From: Lyophyllum atratum
Lineage: Eukaryota > Basidiomycota > Agaricomycetes > Agaricales > Lyophyllaceae
DNA length: 64,000 nucleotides
Direction: 5' to 3'
Assembly: GCA_014905825.1 (NCBI GenBank)
Contig: JACGCN010000014.1
Coordinates: forward strand, 1,178,001 to 1,242,000
A program made the translations under genes and the position numbers. The notes under the pieces were generated by a model, which saw only the letters and a list, made by a program, of their open reading frames with translations, was not told where the DNA came from and ran no database searches. Shown piece by piece: positions 42,650 through 55,090 of this stretch. The number at the start of each line of letters is the position of its first letter. Position 1 is the first letter of the stretch.

Positions 42650-42880
42650 ATGGCCGCCAAGTGGCGGAAGGGACGACGCTTCTCGCAGCGCGCAACGCCC
42701 TTGCGTCTCCGACGGCGCTTCTCGCAGCGTGCTATTGTCGGGAGGATCGACGACATGCCCCAGAACCCAATTACCCCCCAGAACCCAATTCCAAAGGGAC
42801 GACGCTTCTCACAGCGTGCAACGCCCTTGCATCTCCGACGGCGCTTCTCGCAGCGCACTACTGTCAGGAGATTGATGATA
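42650..42880. repeat. 127-bp tandem duplication
   Basis: The block GGGACGACGCTTCTCGCAGC through GACGGCGCTTCTCGCAGCG occurs at 42669 and 42796 with minor changes. CCCCAGAACCCAATT repeats surround it. Confidence 0.8.
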
Positions 42881-43234
42881 TGCCCCCAGATGCGACTATA
42901 ACTCAAACCTGGAAAGTTTTTAGCCTACAAACAGACCCCGACGAAAGGACTCACCAGAAAACAAGTTGATGAGCGGCGTGCAGATGCGTTGTTGGGAGTG
43001 AGACATTAGGGGCGGTCCTGGAATCGTGTTGGTCAGCGCGAGAGAATGGACTGAGCAAAGAACTGACCTTTTTAGCGGGTGCGGGACGTGCACCCCACCA
43101 TGGGGCGGCCCATTTGTCCAGTCGCTCTGCAGCAGTGACTCGGCAAACGGGTCGTCACATGGGGGGAGGAAGTGAAGTTGCGTTTCCACGCAATTTTTGT
43201 TTTTTCGGTCGGAGTTTGATATTTCGGACTATAC

Positions 43235-43310
43235 CGACATGCGACATGCGGTTTGTCGTTGCTAAATCGGAGTTTGAAAAATCGGAATAAACCGACATGC
43301 GACATGCGAA
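43235..43310 (-). repeat. Heptamer motif pair in a 60-bp repeat
   Basis: ACCGACATGCGACATGCG occurs twice, each copy preceded by TCGGAGTTTGA and ATCGGA/TTCGGA text, in the orientation opposite to arrays 1 and 2. Confidence 0.7.
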
Positions 43311-43525
43311 ATTTTCATTTAGCGCAACTTCAACCTCTACTATTCGCAACTCTACGTCGTACTCCCTACCCTACCTCGACGCGTCAGATAATGTAGGTGC
43401 ATTCTACTCATCAGCTATTGTGACTTATGTTGATATTGGCTGATAACCAGGTCTTCAAACGAGGATGAAGCAGTACGTGGCTGATCGGGCCGCCTCTTCC
43501 GATTCCGCTAATGACCGACTTGTAG

Positions 43526-46291
43526 CCAGCGCCCAAACGTCGTAAACAAGCGCCCGGTTCCCGCCATGTCACAGCGCGCACTTCGCGCCGTACTAACCCT
43601 GCGCGCCAATCCCGCCCACCCCACCGCCCCACTAACCCTCGCGCCGCAACTGCCGCCCAACTCTTTGACGAGCCAACGCCGCCGCCCTCAGGCCACGCGG
43701 ACGCGCGGACCCCAACTCCGCCACCAATGGCAGCCCAACAAAACACCGCGCCGCCTGAGGACCGCGATTCCATCTTCCTCCGACTCTGTCCGGACGCCAT
43801 ACCAGTGTCAGAGTCCGACGGCGGTGCCGGCAAGCTCCAAAGTTATTTTGAGTGGGGTTAGTCCCGCATTCTGTTTACTAGCGTATTCGCTGACCGCTTG
43901 CAAGTCAAGGACGGGTATCCCGGGTTTCTCAACATCCGCGACATGCCCCCAGAGTGGCTCAGAATCTGCCCCGATGGCTCCCTGCCGCCCGAAGCCTTCT
44001 GGCACTTCCCAAAATGGGGTACGTCTCGCACAGTAGCTCAGAGAGCGACCTTCTCAAACTAACATACTCTTCGTTCCAACAGAGGAGTTAAGGGCTGAGA
44101 AGGGTAAGTCTTTGGCATTTATTTTGTGAGCTGTACGACTAATAAATATCGCTCCAGAGGCTCGCAGGATTAGAAGACAGGAGAAATCGAAGGCTACGGG
44201 TTAGTAGTGATAGGAATAACAACGATTTGTATGGTGTCATGAAAGATTAATCACTGTAGGTTCAGAAGGCAGTGGGGTCGAACATGGTACGTTGATCTTC
44301 CATAGCTATGAATTATATGGACCTGACGACCAACCCCTCGCAGCTGCTGTTCACCACAACACCCCAATTGAGGAAATAAATGACGAGGAAGGCAAGTTGC
44401 TGGTACTTGGAGCCAAGTGTTGATTGAAATTGCTATTCCCCAGGCGAGGATTTCACGGTCCCTTCCAGTGAGTACGACATCAGCAGCATCGACTGGCGTA
44501 TCTCATGACGATCACCAGGTCAAAGTCCCGAACTCCAAGGATACAAGGAACTCGCACATGACGAAGAACGCGAGCTCCCGATGAAAGGACAGGAATCTTG
44601 CGGTAAGCCAATACTGCACCTCGCACGTACATGGTACTGATGATAAAATCAGGTCCAACTACACCTATCGCAACTCAGAATAAATTCCAGCCTTCCCAGG
44701 ACATCGATATGGGTAAGCTTATGCTTGATACGTCCCATCTCATGATCGTCTGAACTTGTCAGATGATCTGGGGGGAGCCTCTCAGGGCAATACTTCGTCT
44801 GACATCGATATGGGTAAGTTTTTGCTTGATACGTCCCATCTCATGATCACCTCAACTTGTCAGATGATCTGGGGGGAGCCTCTCAGGGCAATACTTCGTC
44901 TGAAGGTCGGTCCAGTGGCAGAGAATCCCCTCCTCCAAATCAATTACAAAACAGTAAGTCTCAGCCCGATATGTTGCCGTCGTACTCACCGGAATCCGTC
45001 AGAGAATTACTGCGGGCACTCTCCAGAAATCCCTTACGTAGCCGAAATAGAGATGGGTATGTTGACTAATGGGTTTGCGTATAGCATGTAACTGACGTGG
45101 ATCATCAGGATCTCTGGAGATCAATGACTATGAACAGATGATGCTGGGCGACGTAGATATGGGTGAGCAGACCAACATTTCGCAATTCACTCTCACTAAC
45201 CAAGAACGGTCAGAAGTTGACAATGAAATCAGCGACGAACAACGTACGACATCACCAGATGTCGACACGGGTAAGAAAATATGTTAACACCTTGCGCTCA
45301 GCCTTGCAATAACCCCGAAACCTCAGACCGTGACTCTGAACCAGATACCTCCATCCTGGGACCGCCTCCGCCTGAGCAAGGTAAGTCTCGGTTTATGATG
45401 AACCCCGACGTAGCATTGATACTCTGCAGGCCCACCCAGGAGTCAAGCACGGAGAGTTCCATTGTCAACCCTGCGAGAGGAGCCCAGCTCCGGGGAAGAC
45501 TCAAGCGAAGAACCCGAAGAACAGGTGCCAACCCAGCTGTTCCCTGGGAGAACAGGTAGAAACACATACCCATCGTCGATTGCTTAGTATGCTAATATAC
45601 GCCGGATTAGATGCAGAACGTCTAATTCTCAGGCAGTCTTTGTCGCCTGCAAAGTCCCAGAAACCGCAGCGGCAACTGGATCATTCCAGCCCCGCCCCTC
45701 CACCAAAACTGAAACTGACAACCGCGTATCTCATGACGCCCTTGAAATTACCCAAGGTGCTGAAATTACCCATGAAACCACGGCCGATGCTCCAAGCCCT
45801 ATCCAGAGCTGCGTCTAGCTCATCCAACAGTTCGCTGTTCACATCAAAGAAGGCGCCTAAGCCAGTATCAAGCACAACTCCCAAGCCTGATCTCTTTCCA
45901 TCAGTCGGAGATGCCAAACGATGGGTCAACCACCTGCTCAAATATTCCGGCACCCGAGATCTTCTGCTCAAGGCAGACACCAAAGAGGTAGGACCAGTCC
46001 TCATACCCTTCTTCCAGTGGGCGTACAAGCAGAAGGGCGCCCCCTCTCATGCAGAGCTTGAGGAGAATATCAACGAAGAGGTGATTCGCAGCATGTAGCA
46101 GTCCTGATTTACGCTTATGTCAATTACAGGATATTCCGACCGCAGTAAAACTACTTAGAGGTTTGGTATTCTTGCTCGGGGATGAAGCAGTAATGGCCTC
46201 CATTACTGCTAAACTGGGATCAGATGCTCAGAAATTCTTTATTGATTGGGGGGTGCATCTCAGTATCTGGGTAGAGGGGGCAGATGATTAA
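43526..46291 (+). CDS. Orphan protein built from many micro-exons
   Basis: The first exon I can follow starts after TTGTAG at 43526; the start codon is not resolved. It encodes an Arg/Pro-rich stretch, then RDSIFLRLCPDAIPVSESDG, then after an intron VKDGYPGFLNIRDMPPEWLR and PPEAFWHFPKW. Many short exons follow (for example EELRAEK, EARRIRRQEKSKAT, DDLGGASQGNTSS twice) with 50-60-nt introns. The C-terminal exons read SVGDAKRWVNHLLKYSGTRD, PVLIPFFQWAYKQKGAPSHA and DIPTAVKLLRGLVFLLGDEA, then stop at 46289-46291. No domain is recognised. It shares strand with the Ulp1-like gene, 69 bp downstream, which may use a promoter inside it. The overall exon chain is plausible, but several joins are unproven. 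Confidence 0.5.
44701..44903 (+). repeat. 101-bp tandem duplication of an exon plus its intron
   Basis: ACATCGATATGGGTAAG, a TTGATACGTCCCATCTCATG intron, and the exon ATGATCTGGGGGGAGCCTCT occur at 44701 and again at 44802, so the protein gains a second DDLGGASQGNTSS. Confidence 0.9.
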
Positions 46292-46360
46292 GAAAAGATC
46301 ATTATATAATCAGTTGCTTAAAATATTAATGTTGCATTTTTTTTTCGTCGCTACACAACC

Positions 46361-49300
46361 ATGTCGGAAACCTCAAGCGCAGAAGGGCTGGAAGCAACGG
46401 ACATTGTTCATAAGCTGTTGCAGATTCAGCAGCCCCTGAAGTCGACGAGGTTAGTATCAATGAACATGCGCGGTGTACGCGGAACACTGACTTGGGCCAA
46501 AGTGACGCAGATTCGCTGTCCAGCATTAACCCCAGCGACATCGTCAAGCGGCTTACTCAGATCCAGTGAGTCCCTGCGTGCACGGTTGATTAGGACTAAT
46601 AATCCATGCCAGGATATCTGGCGATGACGACTCCGACCATATTGATCTACGCAAGGTAAATGCCAAGAGTCAGGGGCCCTCGATATCATCTGGGTGCGTA
46701 GCTGCTAGTTTTCATAAATGCAGTTGAGGGCCTATGATGCTTCAGGTCATCATCAGCTAGCGATGATGCTGAGATGGAGGAGACCTTGGAACTGATCAAA
46801 TCGCAGCTGGCCAGCATCCAAACGTCCAAAACTAGTCGTGAAGCCATGGATGGGTCTTTCCTTGTAGCCCGGCTACTGCGTTTCAAGGACTTCAGCTCTG
46901 AGGAGGAGCCTGGAGATGACACATCGAGCTCACGTTCCTCGGATAGAAATAAGGACGCACCGGGCTCAAAGTCCTCGGATAGCTCGTCAGATCGCTCATC
47001 CGATGAGTTTCACCTGGAGGAGCGCACACCTGCTCCTAATCCTTCTAACCTACCTGCTGATAGACTTGTACTGAGTCAAAGAGGTAAGCTTTACAGGCGC
47101 CTTTCATCAAACCACAATCAATAACGTCCATGTCAAGATCGCATTCTCCTAAACCCCCACCGCTGGATCCCGGTTTTCCGTGGACTAAACTCTATAGGCG
47201 TTGACGCCGGAGGCATTCCTCAATGGTTTGAGAGCCCGATCCTTGATGTTTGGCTCATCCAGCTTTGGTTTGACCTGGAGCGCCCGCGTATCCGATATAT
47301 TCCGATTGACTATCTGCGCTCTACAGCAGGACCCCCTGCTGTTGAAGAAATCAGGAAGTTCCGGGAACTGTTCCGCCTTCCTCAAGATTCAGTATGTGAT
47401 GAAGAGAAAGTGGCAGGAATTCTTCATGTCGACAACAATCACTACTGCGTCCTGGTTTTTGATCCGGAAGCAAAGACCATTCACGTTCTGGGACGGCTGT
47501 ACGGTGAAGACAGCATCTACAAGCGCGCTCGGACCTGGGGTGATTGGAATGGGGCTAACATATGGCGTAACGTGGCTTGTCTACACGGTTGGACTCAACA
47601 CGCTATGACGGTTCGGGAGGTGAACTGGAAGCAGAACGGCTATGACTGTGGTCCCATTGGCTGTCAGGTTCTGGAATACATGTGGGTTAATGGTTTTCAG
47701 CAGACATCCGAGGGAGTGTGGCGAAAGCCGCAGTTCCGGTGCTGTCATCTGGAAAGGGTTCGCATAGCATCTAGGCTTCACACGCTGGTCTTGGAAACCC
47801 ATGCTAGGTTTCTTGGTCTCATGCTGAGACACAGGCGGGTGTTGGAGGATCATTTCCTGGACGTCATGGAGGACGAGGTTGGTGATCTTACCAATGAGCT
47901 CGAGAACAATCCAGGTCGACGCATAAGGCTTATAAATGCTGGGCTGGAGCAGGAGATGCGCAAGTGCACCAGCTGTCGTCGCCGTTCCCCAACCCCAGCT
48001 GTACCTCACCTCCCGGGTTCAGGAGCTGGTGACCATCGTAGTACCAACAATCCCAGACCACCTGGACAGCGCACTGTTTTAGGAGCGCAATCCCCTCCAG
48101 CTCCCTCTCGCCATGGCGAACATTCTCGGTCAGATGGCTCTGATTCCGACCGTGCTGTAAAGGCAAACCAGCCGTTCCATGTGAAAAACTGGGACCAAGC
48201 GAAGATGGGGAGATATCCTCGGCCAACTCCAGCTGCAGTGCTTCCAGTGTTAAAGACTCGCCCTGGCTTGCGTCATTCCTTCGACCCGTATTATGACGAA
48301 TATCAGCTGGGCCCTACCATTGACACGCTTGAGCCTATCCCTGACACGGTGGCACCACTCGGCACCATAAACGCACTTTATCTGGCCAACCAAATCATCA
48401 CAAATCCTTGGACAACATTCCGAGACTATGGCTACCGACTGGATACTGACTCCTTGCGGCAGTTCCATTTGGCCAAACCCGTCATGGTCAAGGAGCATCT
48501 GGAGGTTGTTGGGCTGCGTAACCCACCTGACCCCTCAGAGGAATTTCGGAAGCAGCAGTACTCTAGACGAGGCGGACTAGTCGAAGTCAACGACAGCATC
48601 ATCATGGGAGCGAGGGAGATGATTGCCAAGGCGGATGCCGAACGCAACGATGCACTCTTTGTCACTGGCATGACCGAGGAGGGCCAGTACATCCAGGTTG
48701 ATCTTCAGCGCGACGCAGTCCCCGTTCCCAATTTTTATCGGTCCTGTGACATCGACAGTGTGATTTGGGTCGCCAGATACCCTCGGGTGGCTCAGACAGC
48801 CAACATTTATTCAAGGCCTGTGATTCGGAAGAAACCACCCATCTGGAAACATAATCACGTATATGTGGACCTTATTTTTCCGCAGAGTTTGGACGATCGC
48901 CTCGAACACGGAGGCCGGACGGAATACATCAAGAAGAAATGGCATCTGAGCCAGATTCCACACCTCGCATTGGGGAAGATGGGCGATGCCGGCGCCACCG
49001 TCAACATCTACATTTTTTTCCCAAGGATGGTACATCGTCATCCATACCTCCACTATTGGGCCAACATTGTTCCCCCTGACATCCAGAAGCGTTTCTGGGC
49101 CCAGGTGGTAACACCGGCAAAGCGCAGCGTGATGCACGCAAGCACGCACCTCCACTACGGCGCAGACCAGGATCAGGTGGATTTCCAGCAGCGTCAGAAA
49201 AATTCGGTGCCTACCCAGCCCTTCCGGAGAGAACAGTTTACGAAGCTGATTAAGGCCATTGAATTTATCGTAAGCCAAGTGATCATTTCCCCCTCTTCCC

Positions 49301-51507
49301 CTCCCCTGAACAACCCAAATCCAGATCTCTGAACCTTTACCGGCTGAAGCGCCCCCAGGAAGCGCTGACCTAGAAGAGTTTGGATCTGCCTTTTACGTGT
49401 TTGAGGTCAAGGGTGCCAAACGTCACACCAGCTTCTTGGCTGAAGGCGAAAGAACCCTGAAAGACTGTCTCGTTGGTGCTCAAAAAGAATTCGAGGACCA
49501 ATTCACCTGGTTGGACTGGGATTACATGAAAAAGCGTGAGGTCGGAGAGCTCATCTGTGACATTGGGATTACGATTCAGGCTGACACCGCGGAACCTGTG
49601 GTCGGTCTGTGGAGGCTGGACAGTCTTGAGGCATCATTTGGGGCGGCTGGGTTCAATATGGGGAACCTCCACCATATCAACACAATGGCACTCTACGGGG
49701 CGCTACAGGCAGCAACCACCGCTCAGAGAGCAGAACAAACCCATGTTGCGTACCGAATATCTTACAACCAGGCGTACGAGGTCACCCGAGCTGCAGACAA
49801 CAGCCGTAACCTCTTCCTGGAAAAGGACGTGTACGACATGCGGCCAGGGCATCTAGGTAATCTGACCGACGTCTGCAAACTGTATGATGGGCGAGCGAAG
49901 CAAACATCATACGGCGTGCGAGATGAGTTTCGTGTTGGAGGAGCAGCACTTCCCTTAATTGAGCAATGCATCGATGAGCAGGTGAGGGTTTCATCCATCT
50001 GCCGTCACCAGCACCCCATTGACACATACGACAGACACAGGCAATGATCAGCTCTGAAGCCATTCTGTGGATCCCCTCTGCTGTCTGGTTTGAATTTCTG
50101 AAGCGGCGACTGCAAGAGCTGGGTCACATCCAGGGCATGTTCTATGAGCTTCAGCCGCGGAACTATGGGATCTTATCAGGCCTCATGAGCTATCTAATGC
50201 AGTCAGTCATCTCCACGCCCACCCAGGTCGGCTCGTACGTCAATGAGAGCCTTGCTCTGTTGAATTTCAAGGCCGTGACAGATCGCTACGGCATGTTCTT
50301 CCTCCACGACTTGGATCTAACCCTAGCCCAGCCTTTACCCGGTATTCTTGAGGTGGACGACCTCCAGGTCCAACGGATACTAGGAATCCAGCCTAAGCCT
50401 CGGAAAAAGGCAGTGCGGAGGAAGGAGCCATACGACGAACGTCAATTTCCACTCGGACCGAGCCCCACATGGCACATGGTCCGCACCAGCATCTCTACGA
50501 ACCCTTGGGAGCTCATGCGCGAATATGTCTGGCCACAAGAGCTTGATATGTACGAAGACGGAGAGCCGGGTTCTGCAGAGATGGAAGCTGCGTTGATATT
50601 CAAGGAGTTCACGACCAATATATGGCTAGGACTCAATCCTACGTGGCACCGGGTCCAGGAACGCGTCCACCCAAAGAACATCAAAGAAGCCTTGGCGGCA
50701 TGGAGCCTGGATGAGGTCGCCAACCGGATCGACGGCCAATTTATCAGCTGCAATGCGGGGGTCCGAGGTTCGATCATGGGCAAAAAGGCCCTAACATTCG
50801 AAGAACGAGTCGCGCTGTACTTTCCGGCGAAAGGGACCAATCTTTACGGATGGTTCGAAACCATGACCGAGGACGGTGTGGGCTATCTGACACAATACCA
50901 CGATAAGTTGGCGGCGCTCGAGGAGGGGGCCACACCTGATGATGTTCAGCAATGCCTTGGAACTCTTCTTTCGTTCTGTCAATGCCTCCCCCTTCCATCA
51001 GGCGTCAAGAGCCCGTGGACCCTGAGCGCCGAACATCGAGTCATTATGGAAACAAACCCCAAATACTACAAGCTGCGGTCCATTAGCAGAGCAGCTGGGC
51101 GTGTGAGGAAGACACGGCGAGCACCGACGATGATTGGAAAAAAGAAGCTCATGGAGGGTATGTTGGAGTTGAAGGGGTTGGCGCCGAGCCAGGCTAAGCA
51201 GACAATGAATATGGTCAGGGCTATGAAGAAGTCTGCAGAGCGGAGGCGGTCAGGGAAAAACAAGAATCGCCGAGCGCCGCCGCAGCGTCGCAAGGCTGAC
51301 GAGGACGAAGAGAGATCTGAGAGAGATGCGGATGACGAGGAGGAGGAAGAGGAAGACGACCAGGAGGAGAAAGATGACGATGACGATGACGAAGACGAAG
51401 AAGAGGAAGAGGAAGAGGAAGAGGAAGAGGAAGAGGAAGAGGAAGAGGAAGAGGAAGAGGAAGAGGAAGAGGAAGAGGAGCTGGATGAGTACGATGATGA
51501 CAACTAG
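46361..51507 (+). CDS. Giant Ulp1-type (C48) cysteine protease-like protein
   Basis: Seven exons, 46361-46449, 46503-46565, 46613-46693, 46746-47083, 47138-49269, 49325-49981 and 50041-51507, join in frame to 1,608 aa from MSETSSAEGLEATDIVHKLL. Residues 60-190 are Ser/Asp/Glu-rich. The protease core has VDNNHYCVLVFDPEAKTIHV (catalytic His in NNHY), WRNVACLHGWTQHAM, and VNWKQNGYDCGPIGCQVLEY with the oxyanion Gln and the nucleophile Cys in DCG. The usual Asp after the His strand is not obvious: VLGR stands there. C48 enzymes cleave SUMO-like proteins from targets. About 1,100 further residues follow without a domain I know (GPSPTWHMVRTSISTNPWEL, SPWTLSAEHRVIMETNPKYY), then a basic region and an acidic tail with over 30 Glu. 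It ends about 280 bp before the heptamer satellite. Confidence 0.72.
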
Positions 51508-51687
51508 ACAAGCGGAGAGGATGTCGATGTAACAGAAGATATTGGATAGACATGCACATACACCACTTGTAGCTACATCAGTTCTGGCCCTGCTAACTTA
51601 CATGCCCGCCCGTCGCATGTCCCGCCTCGCACGCACCGGGCGCACAAAAAGCAACATCTACCCAAAATTTCGATCATGAATAACCAA

Positions 51688-51755
51688 TGCACACACCCAG
51701 GATCGAACCCTAATCACCCGCAGATTCGGACGTGATAACCGACTACACCATGCGC
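51688..51755 (-). other. tRNA-like pol III module
   Basis: The minus strand starts GCGCATGGTGTAGTCGG (A box) and has GGGTTCGATCC (B box) and a 7-bp acceptor pairing GCGCATG with TGTGTGC, allowing G-U pairs. The anticodon arm is poor. It fits a tRNA relic or a tRNA-derived SINE head beside the satellite. Confidence 0.5.
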
Positions 51756-51792
51756 CAATATATAACAGTCTGACAATATCGAATTGACAACC

Positions 51793-53600
51793 ATGTCGCA
51801 CGTCGCATGTCGCACGTCGCATGTCGCACCTCGCACGTCGCAGGTCGCAGGTCACACGTCACATGTCCCACCTCGCACATAGTTCAAGTTTTGAAGGTAG
51901 GTCGCACAACCCATGTCGCATGTCGCACCTCGCACCTCGTAAGTTTTGAAGATATCTCGCATGTCACATGTCGCATCTCGCAGGTCGCAGGTCGCAGGTC
52001 GCATGTCGCATCTCGCACGTCACATGTCGCATCTCGCACGTCACATGTCGCATCTCGCAGGTCGCATCTCGCAGGTCGCACGTCGCAAGTCCCAGGCAAC
52101 CAAGTCTCTACTCCTTCTATAATTTAGACCTATACTAAAGTTCTATTGCCATAAACCTTGGACAGTTCAAATTTTGAAGGTATCTCGTATGTCGCAGGTC
52201 GCATCTCACAGGTCGCATGTCGCATGTCGCATGTCGCATCTCGTATGTCGCAGGTCGCATCTCACAGGTCGCATGTCGCATGTCGCATGTCGCATCTCGC
52301 ACGTCACATGTCGCATCTCGCACGTCACATGTCGCATCTCGCAGGTCGCATCTCGCAGGTCGCACGTCGCAAGTCCCAGGCAACCAAGTCTCTACTCCTT
52401 CTATAATTTAGACCTATACTAAAGTTCTATTGCCATAAACCTTGGACAGTTCAAATTTTGAAGGTATCTCGTATGTCGCAGGTCGCATCTCACAGGTCGC
52501 ATGTCGCATGTCGCATGTCGCATCTCGCACGTCACATGTCGCATCTCGCATGTCACATGTCGCATCTCGCAGGTCGCAGGTCGCAGGTCGCATGTCGCAT
52601 CTCGCACGTCACATGTCGCATCTCGCACGTCACATGTCGCATCTCGCACGTCACATGTCGCATCTCGCAGGTCGCATCTCGCAGGTCGCACGTCGCAAGT
52701 CCCAGGCAACCAAGTCTCTACTCCTTCTATAATTTAGACCTATACTAAAGTTCTATTGCCATAAACCTTGGACAGTTCAAACCCTAAACCCCTCTCGTAT
52801 GTCGCAGGTCGCATCTCACAGGTCGCATGTCGCATGTCGCATCTCGCATCTCGCACGTCACATGTCGCATGTCGCAGGTCGCACGTCGCAAGTCCCAGGC
52901 AACCAAGTCTCTACTCCTTCTATAATTTAGACCTATACTAAAGTTGCCATAAACCTTGGACAGTTCAAATTTTGAAGGTATCTCGTATGTCGCATGTCGC
53001 ATGTCGCATGTCGCAGGTCGCATCTCGCACGTCACATGTCGCATGTCGCAGGTCGCACGTCGCAAGTCCCAGGCAACCAAGTCTCTACTCCTTCTAATTT
53101 AGACCTATACTAAAGTTGCCATAAACCTTGGACAGTTCAAATTTTGAAGGTATCTCGTATGTCGCATGTCGCATGTCGCATGTCGCACGTCGCATGTCGC
53201 ATGTCGCAGGTCGCATGTCGCATGTCGCATCTCGCATGTCGCAGGTCGCAGGTCGCAGGTCGCAGGTCGCATCTCGGAAGTCCCAGGCAACCAAGTCTCC
53301 ACTCCTTCTATAATTTAGACCTATACTACCGTTCTATTGCCATAAACCTTGGACAGTTCAAGTTTTGAAGATATCTCGCATGTCGCATGTCGCAGGTCGC
53401 ATGTCGCAGGTTGTATCTCGCACCTCGCATGTCGCGTGTCGCACCTCGCACATCGCACGTCGCATCTCGCACCTCGCATGTCGCGTGTCGCACCTCGCAC
53501 GTCGCAGGTCGCAGGTCACATGCCACATGTCGCACCTCGCATGTCGCACCTCGCATGTCGCAGGTCGCAGGTCGCACCTCGCATCTCGCAGGTTGCCGAT
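51793..53600 (+). repeat. Heptamer satellite TCGCAYG/TCGCAGG with higher-order structure
   Basis: The text is almost wholly variants of the heptamer TCGCATG (TCGCACG, TCGCAGG, TCACATG, TCTCGCA). It is broken by a conserved spacer of about 110 bp beginning CCCAGGCAACCAAGTCTCTA and including AATTTAGACCTATACTAAAG and CATAAACCTTGGACAGTTCA. Spacer copies begin near 52089, 52373, 52696, 52897, 53067 and 53281, so units of about 170-325 bp form a higher-order array. Open frames exist in both directions (M-S-H-V-A-C-R repeats) simply because a 7-bp unit without stops reads open in several frames. Confidence 0.95.
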
Positions 53601-54400
53601 GCGCGTAGTCACTTGCCGCTCTATCTACATACAGATGATTTTCACCCCATAGTCACTTAGATATGTTTGCGACTGTTTGTAATCGGGTTGACTGCCGTTG
53701 TCCAAAGTTGAACGTTGATCAACGATCTCGCAAAGCTCACCTGCTGTCCACCACGATAACAGGCATCGCCCACCCAACCCTCAGCAACGAGAGCCCGCGC
53801 CGCCTATTCTCAGGACCGTCTCATCTAACCAGCACGTAAGGTATTACCCGGAGCCCAAATATGAGCAACGAGCTGCTCGATGCGCGTCGTAAGTTGCCGC
53901 TCCACCTACATAACATGATTTCACCTCATCCTGATCGTGTGCAGCCCGGGGAAGCGCCACCAACGACGAAATCGTCGCGAGCGCCATTGACTAAGCCGCG
54001 ATGGTCTCCCATCACACTGGTATGTTCTTATTCATCTTCAATCGCCCTGGCCTGATGACGGGACATGCATGCCAGGGGAGCCCGCACGGCTCGAGGGAGC
54101 GATGGGCCGCAATCCTGGTGATCGTGCACTTGATCTTGTCATCGCTGCGTCTCTCCATCGAATGTTAAACAACCACTTAACCCATGTTCATGAGTGTTTC
54201 CTCCAATTTTGACTGGGTCCTTATTCTCCAGAAAGCAAGAAACCACTACCACGCCATGCTCCGTCTGTGACACCCTTCTGTAAGCTGGAAGGACACCGCA
54301 TTAGGGTTCTAAAATGTGGCTTGGACATCACTGAAAACCCCACATCCGACATGTACATGATAGACATCAATCGACATAGGTGGTGGAAGGTTGATTAATA
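53601..54400 (+). other. Region with a possible small gene fragment
   Basis: ATG at 53861 starts MSNELLDAR, followed by GTAAGTTGC...GTGTGCAG and a 75-bp exon, then GTATGTTC...GCCAG. The donor-proximal text GATGCGCGT-AGT-TTGCCGCTC also occurs at 53597-53620. The spliced product is too short and featureless to call. Confidence 0.3.
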
Positions 54401-55090
54401 TATGCCGGAAAACTTACTGAGAACCGTCTGTATATCTTTTTGGGCGGGCCTGGCCATGATGCATACTCGGTTGTACAATTCAAACCCTATCCATATTCTT
54501 CCTTCCCTGTGCCGCACAGGGAAGCACCCACCGCACCGCGCAGCGGTGCACCCTCCACGGCCTCGGGGAGGGGGAACCGTCTGCGGTTCCGCTTGCACCG
54601 CGGGGAACCGCGAAGAAATGAGCCCGCTAGACGTCGTTCTTTATGGCGACGACCTCCGTGCGAATCTTTCGTCTAAATTGGAAATCGCAAGCCCCGTCTT
54701 TTTCCATCCGACGTGTATAAGGTGCGGTCGCCGCCTCTGCGAATGTTATACCCGTCGCCTGGTCCGTCGCCCCCGTAGTCGCCGGCGGCGGCCACGATTT
54801 TTGGTTTGTTTTCTCTCATTTTCCAGCGTCCAGCAGGTGACCCCGGTCCCGCACGAGTGGTCGGTCCTTGTGAGGTGTTTGCCGTTGTGAGTGCAGTCCC
54901 CGCCGCCATTGTCCTCGGCGACGACCACTTTAGGGTTAGTGACCACTTTTAGTAATTTTTTTCATTTTCAAGTGTCAAAGGTCACACCGCGCAGGCCAGG
55001 AAAGGGACGTCCGTTGATGTATGTGTTGCCGCCATGACCATTTTTTTTTCAATCTTTGTATTTTTCATTTTCGTGTGTCAATGGAAACCC
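54401..55090. other. GC-rich stretch, no supported gene
   Basis: Long frames run on both strands but are Arg/Pro-rich and unspliced. Between 54510 and 54615 there are short inverted repeats (CACCGCACCGCGCAGCGGTG; GGAACCGTCTGCGGTTCC). Confidence 0.35.

Noticed and set aside
51066..51503. Minus-strand poly-serine frame
   Set aside because: It is the antisense of the poly-Glu tail of the Ulp1-like protein.
51807..53660. Many open frames encoding M-S-H-V-A-C-R type repeats
   Set aside because: They are produced by the 7-bp satellite, which lacks stops in several frames on both strands; there are no splice signals or non-repeat coding text.
54402..54890. 162-residue plus-strand frame
   Set aside because: Arg/Pro-rich with competing frames on both strands, no recognisable motif and no splice support.
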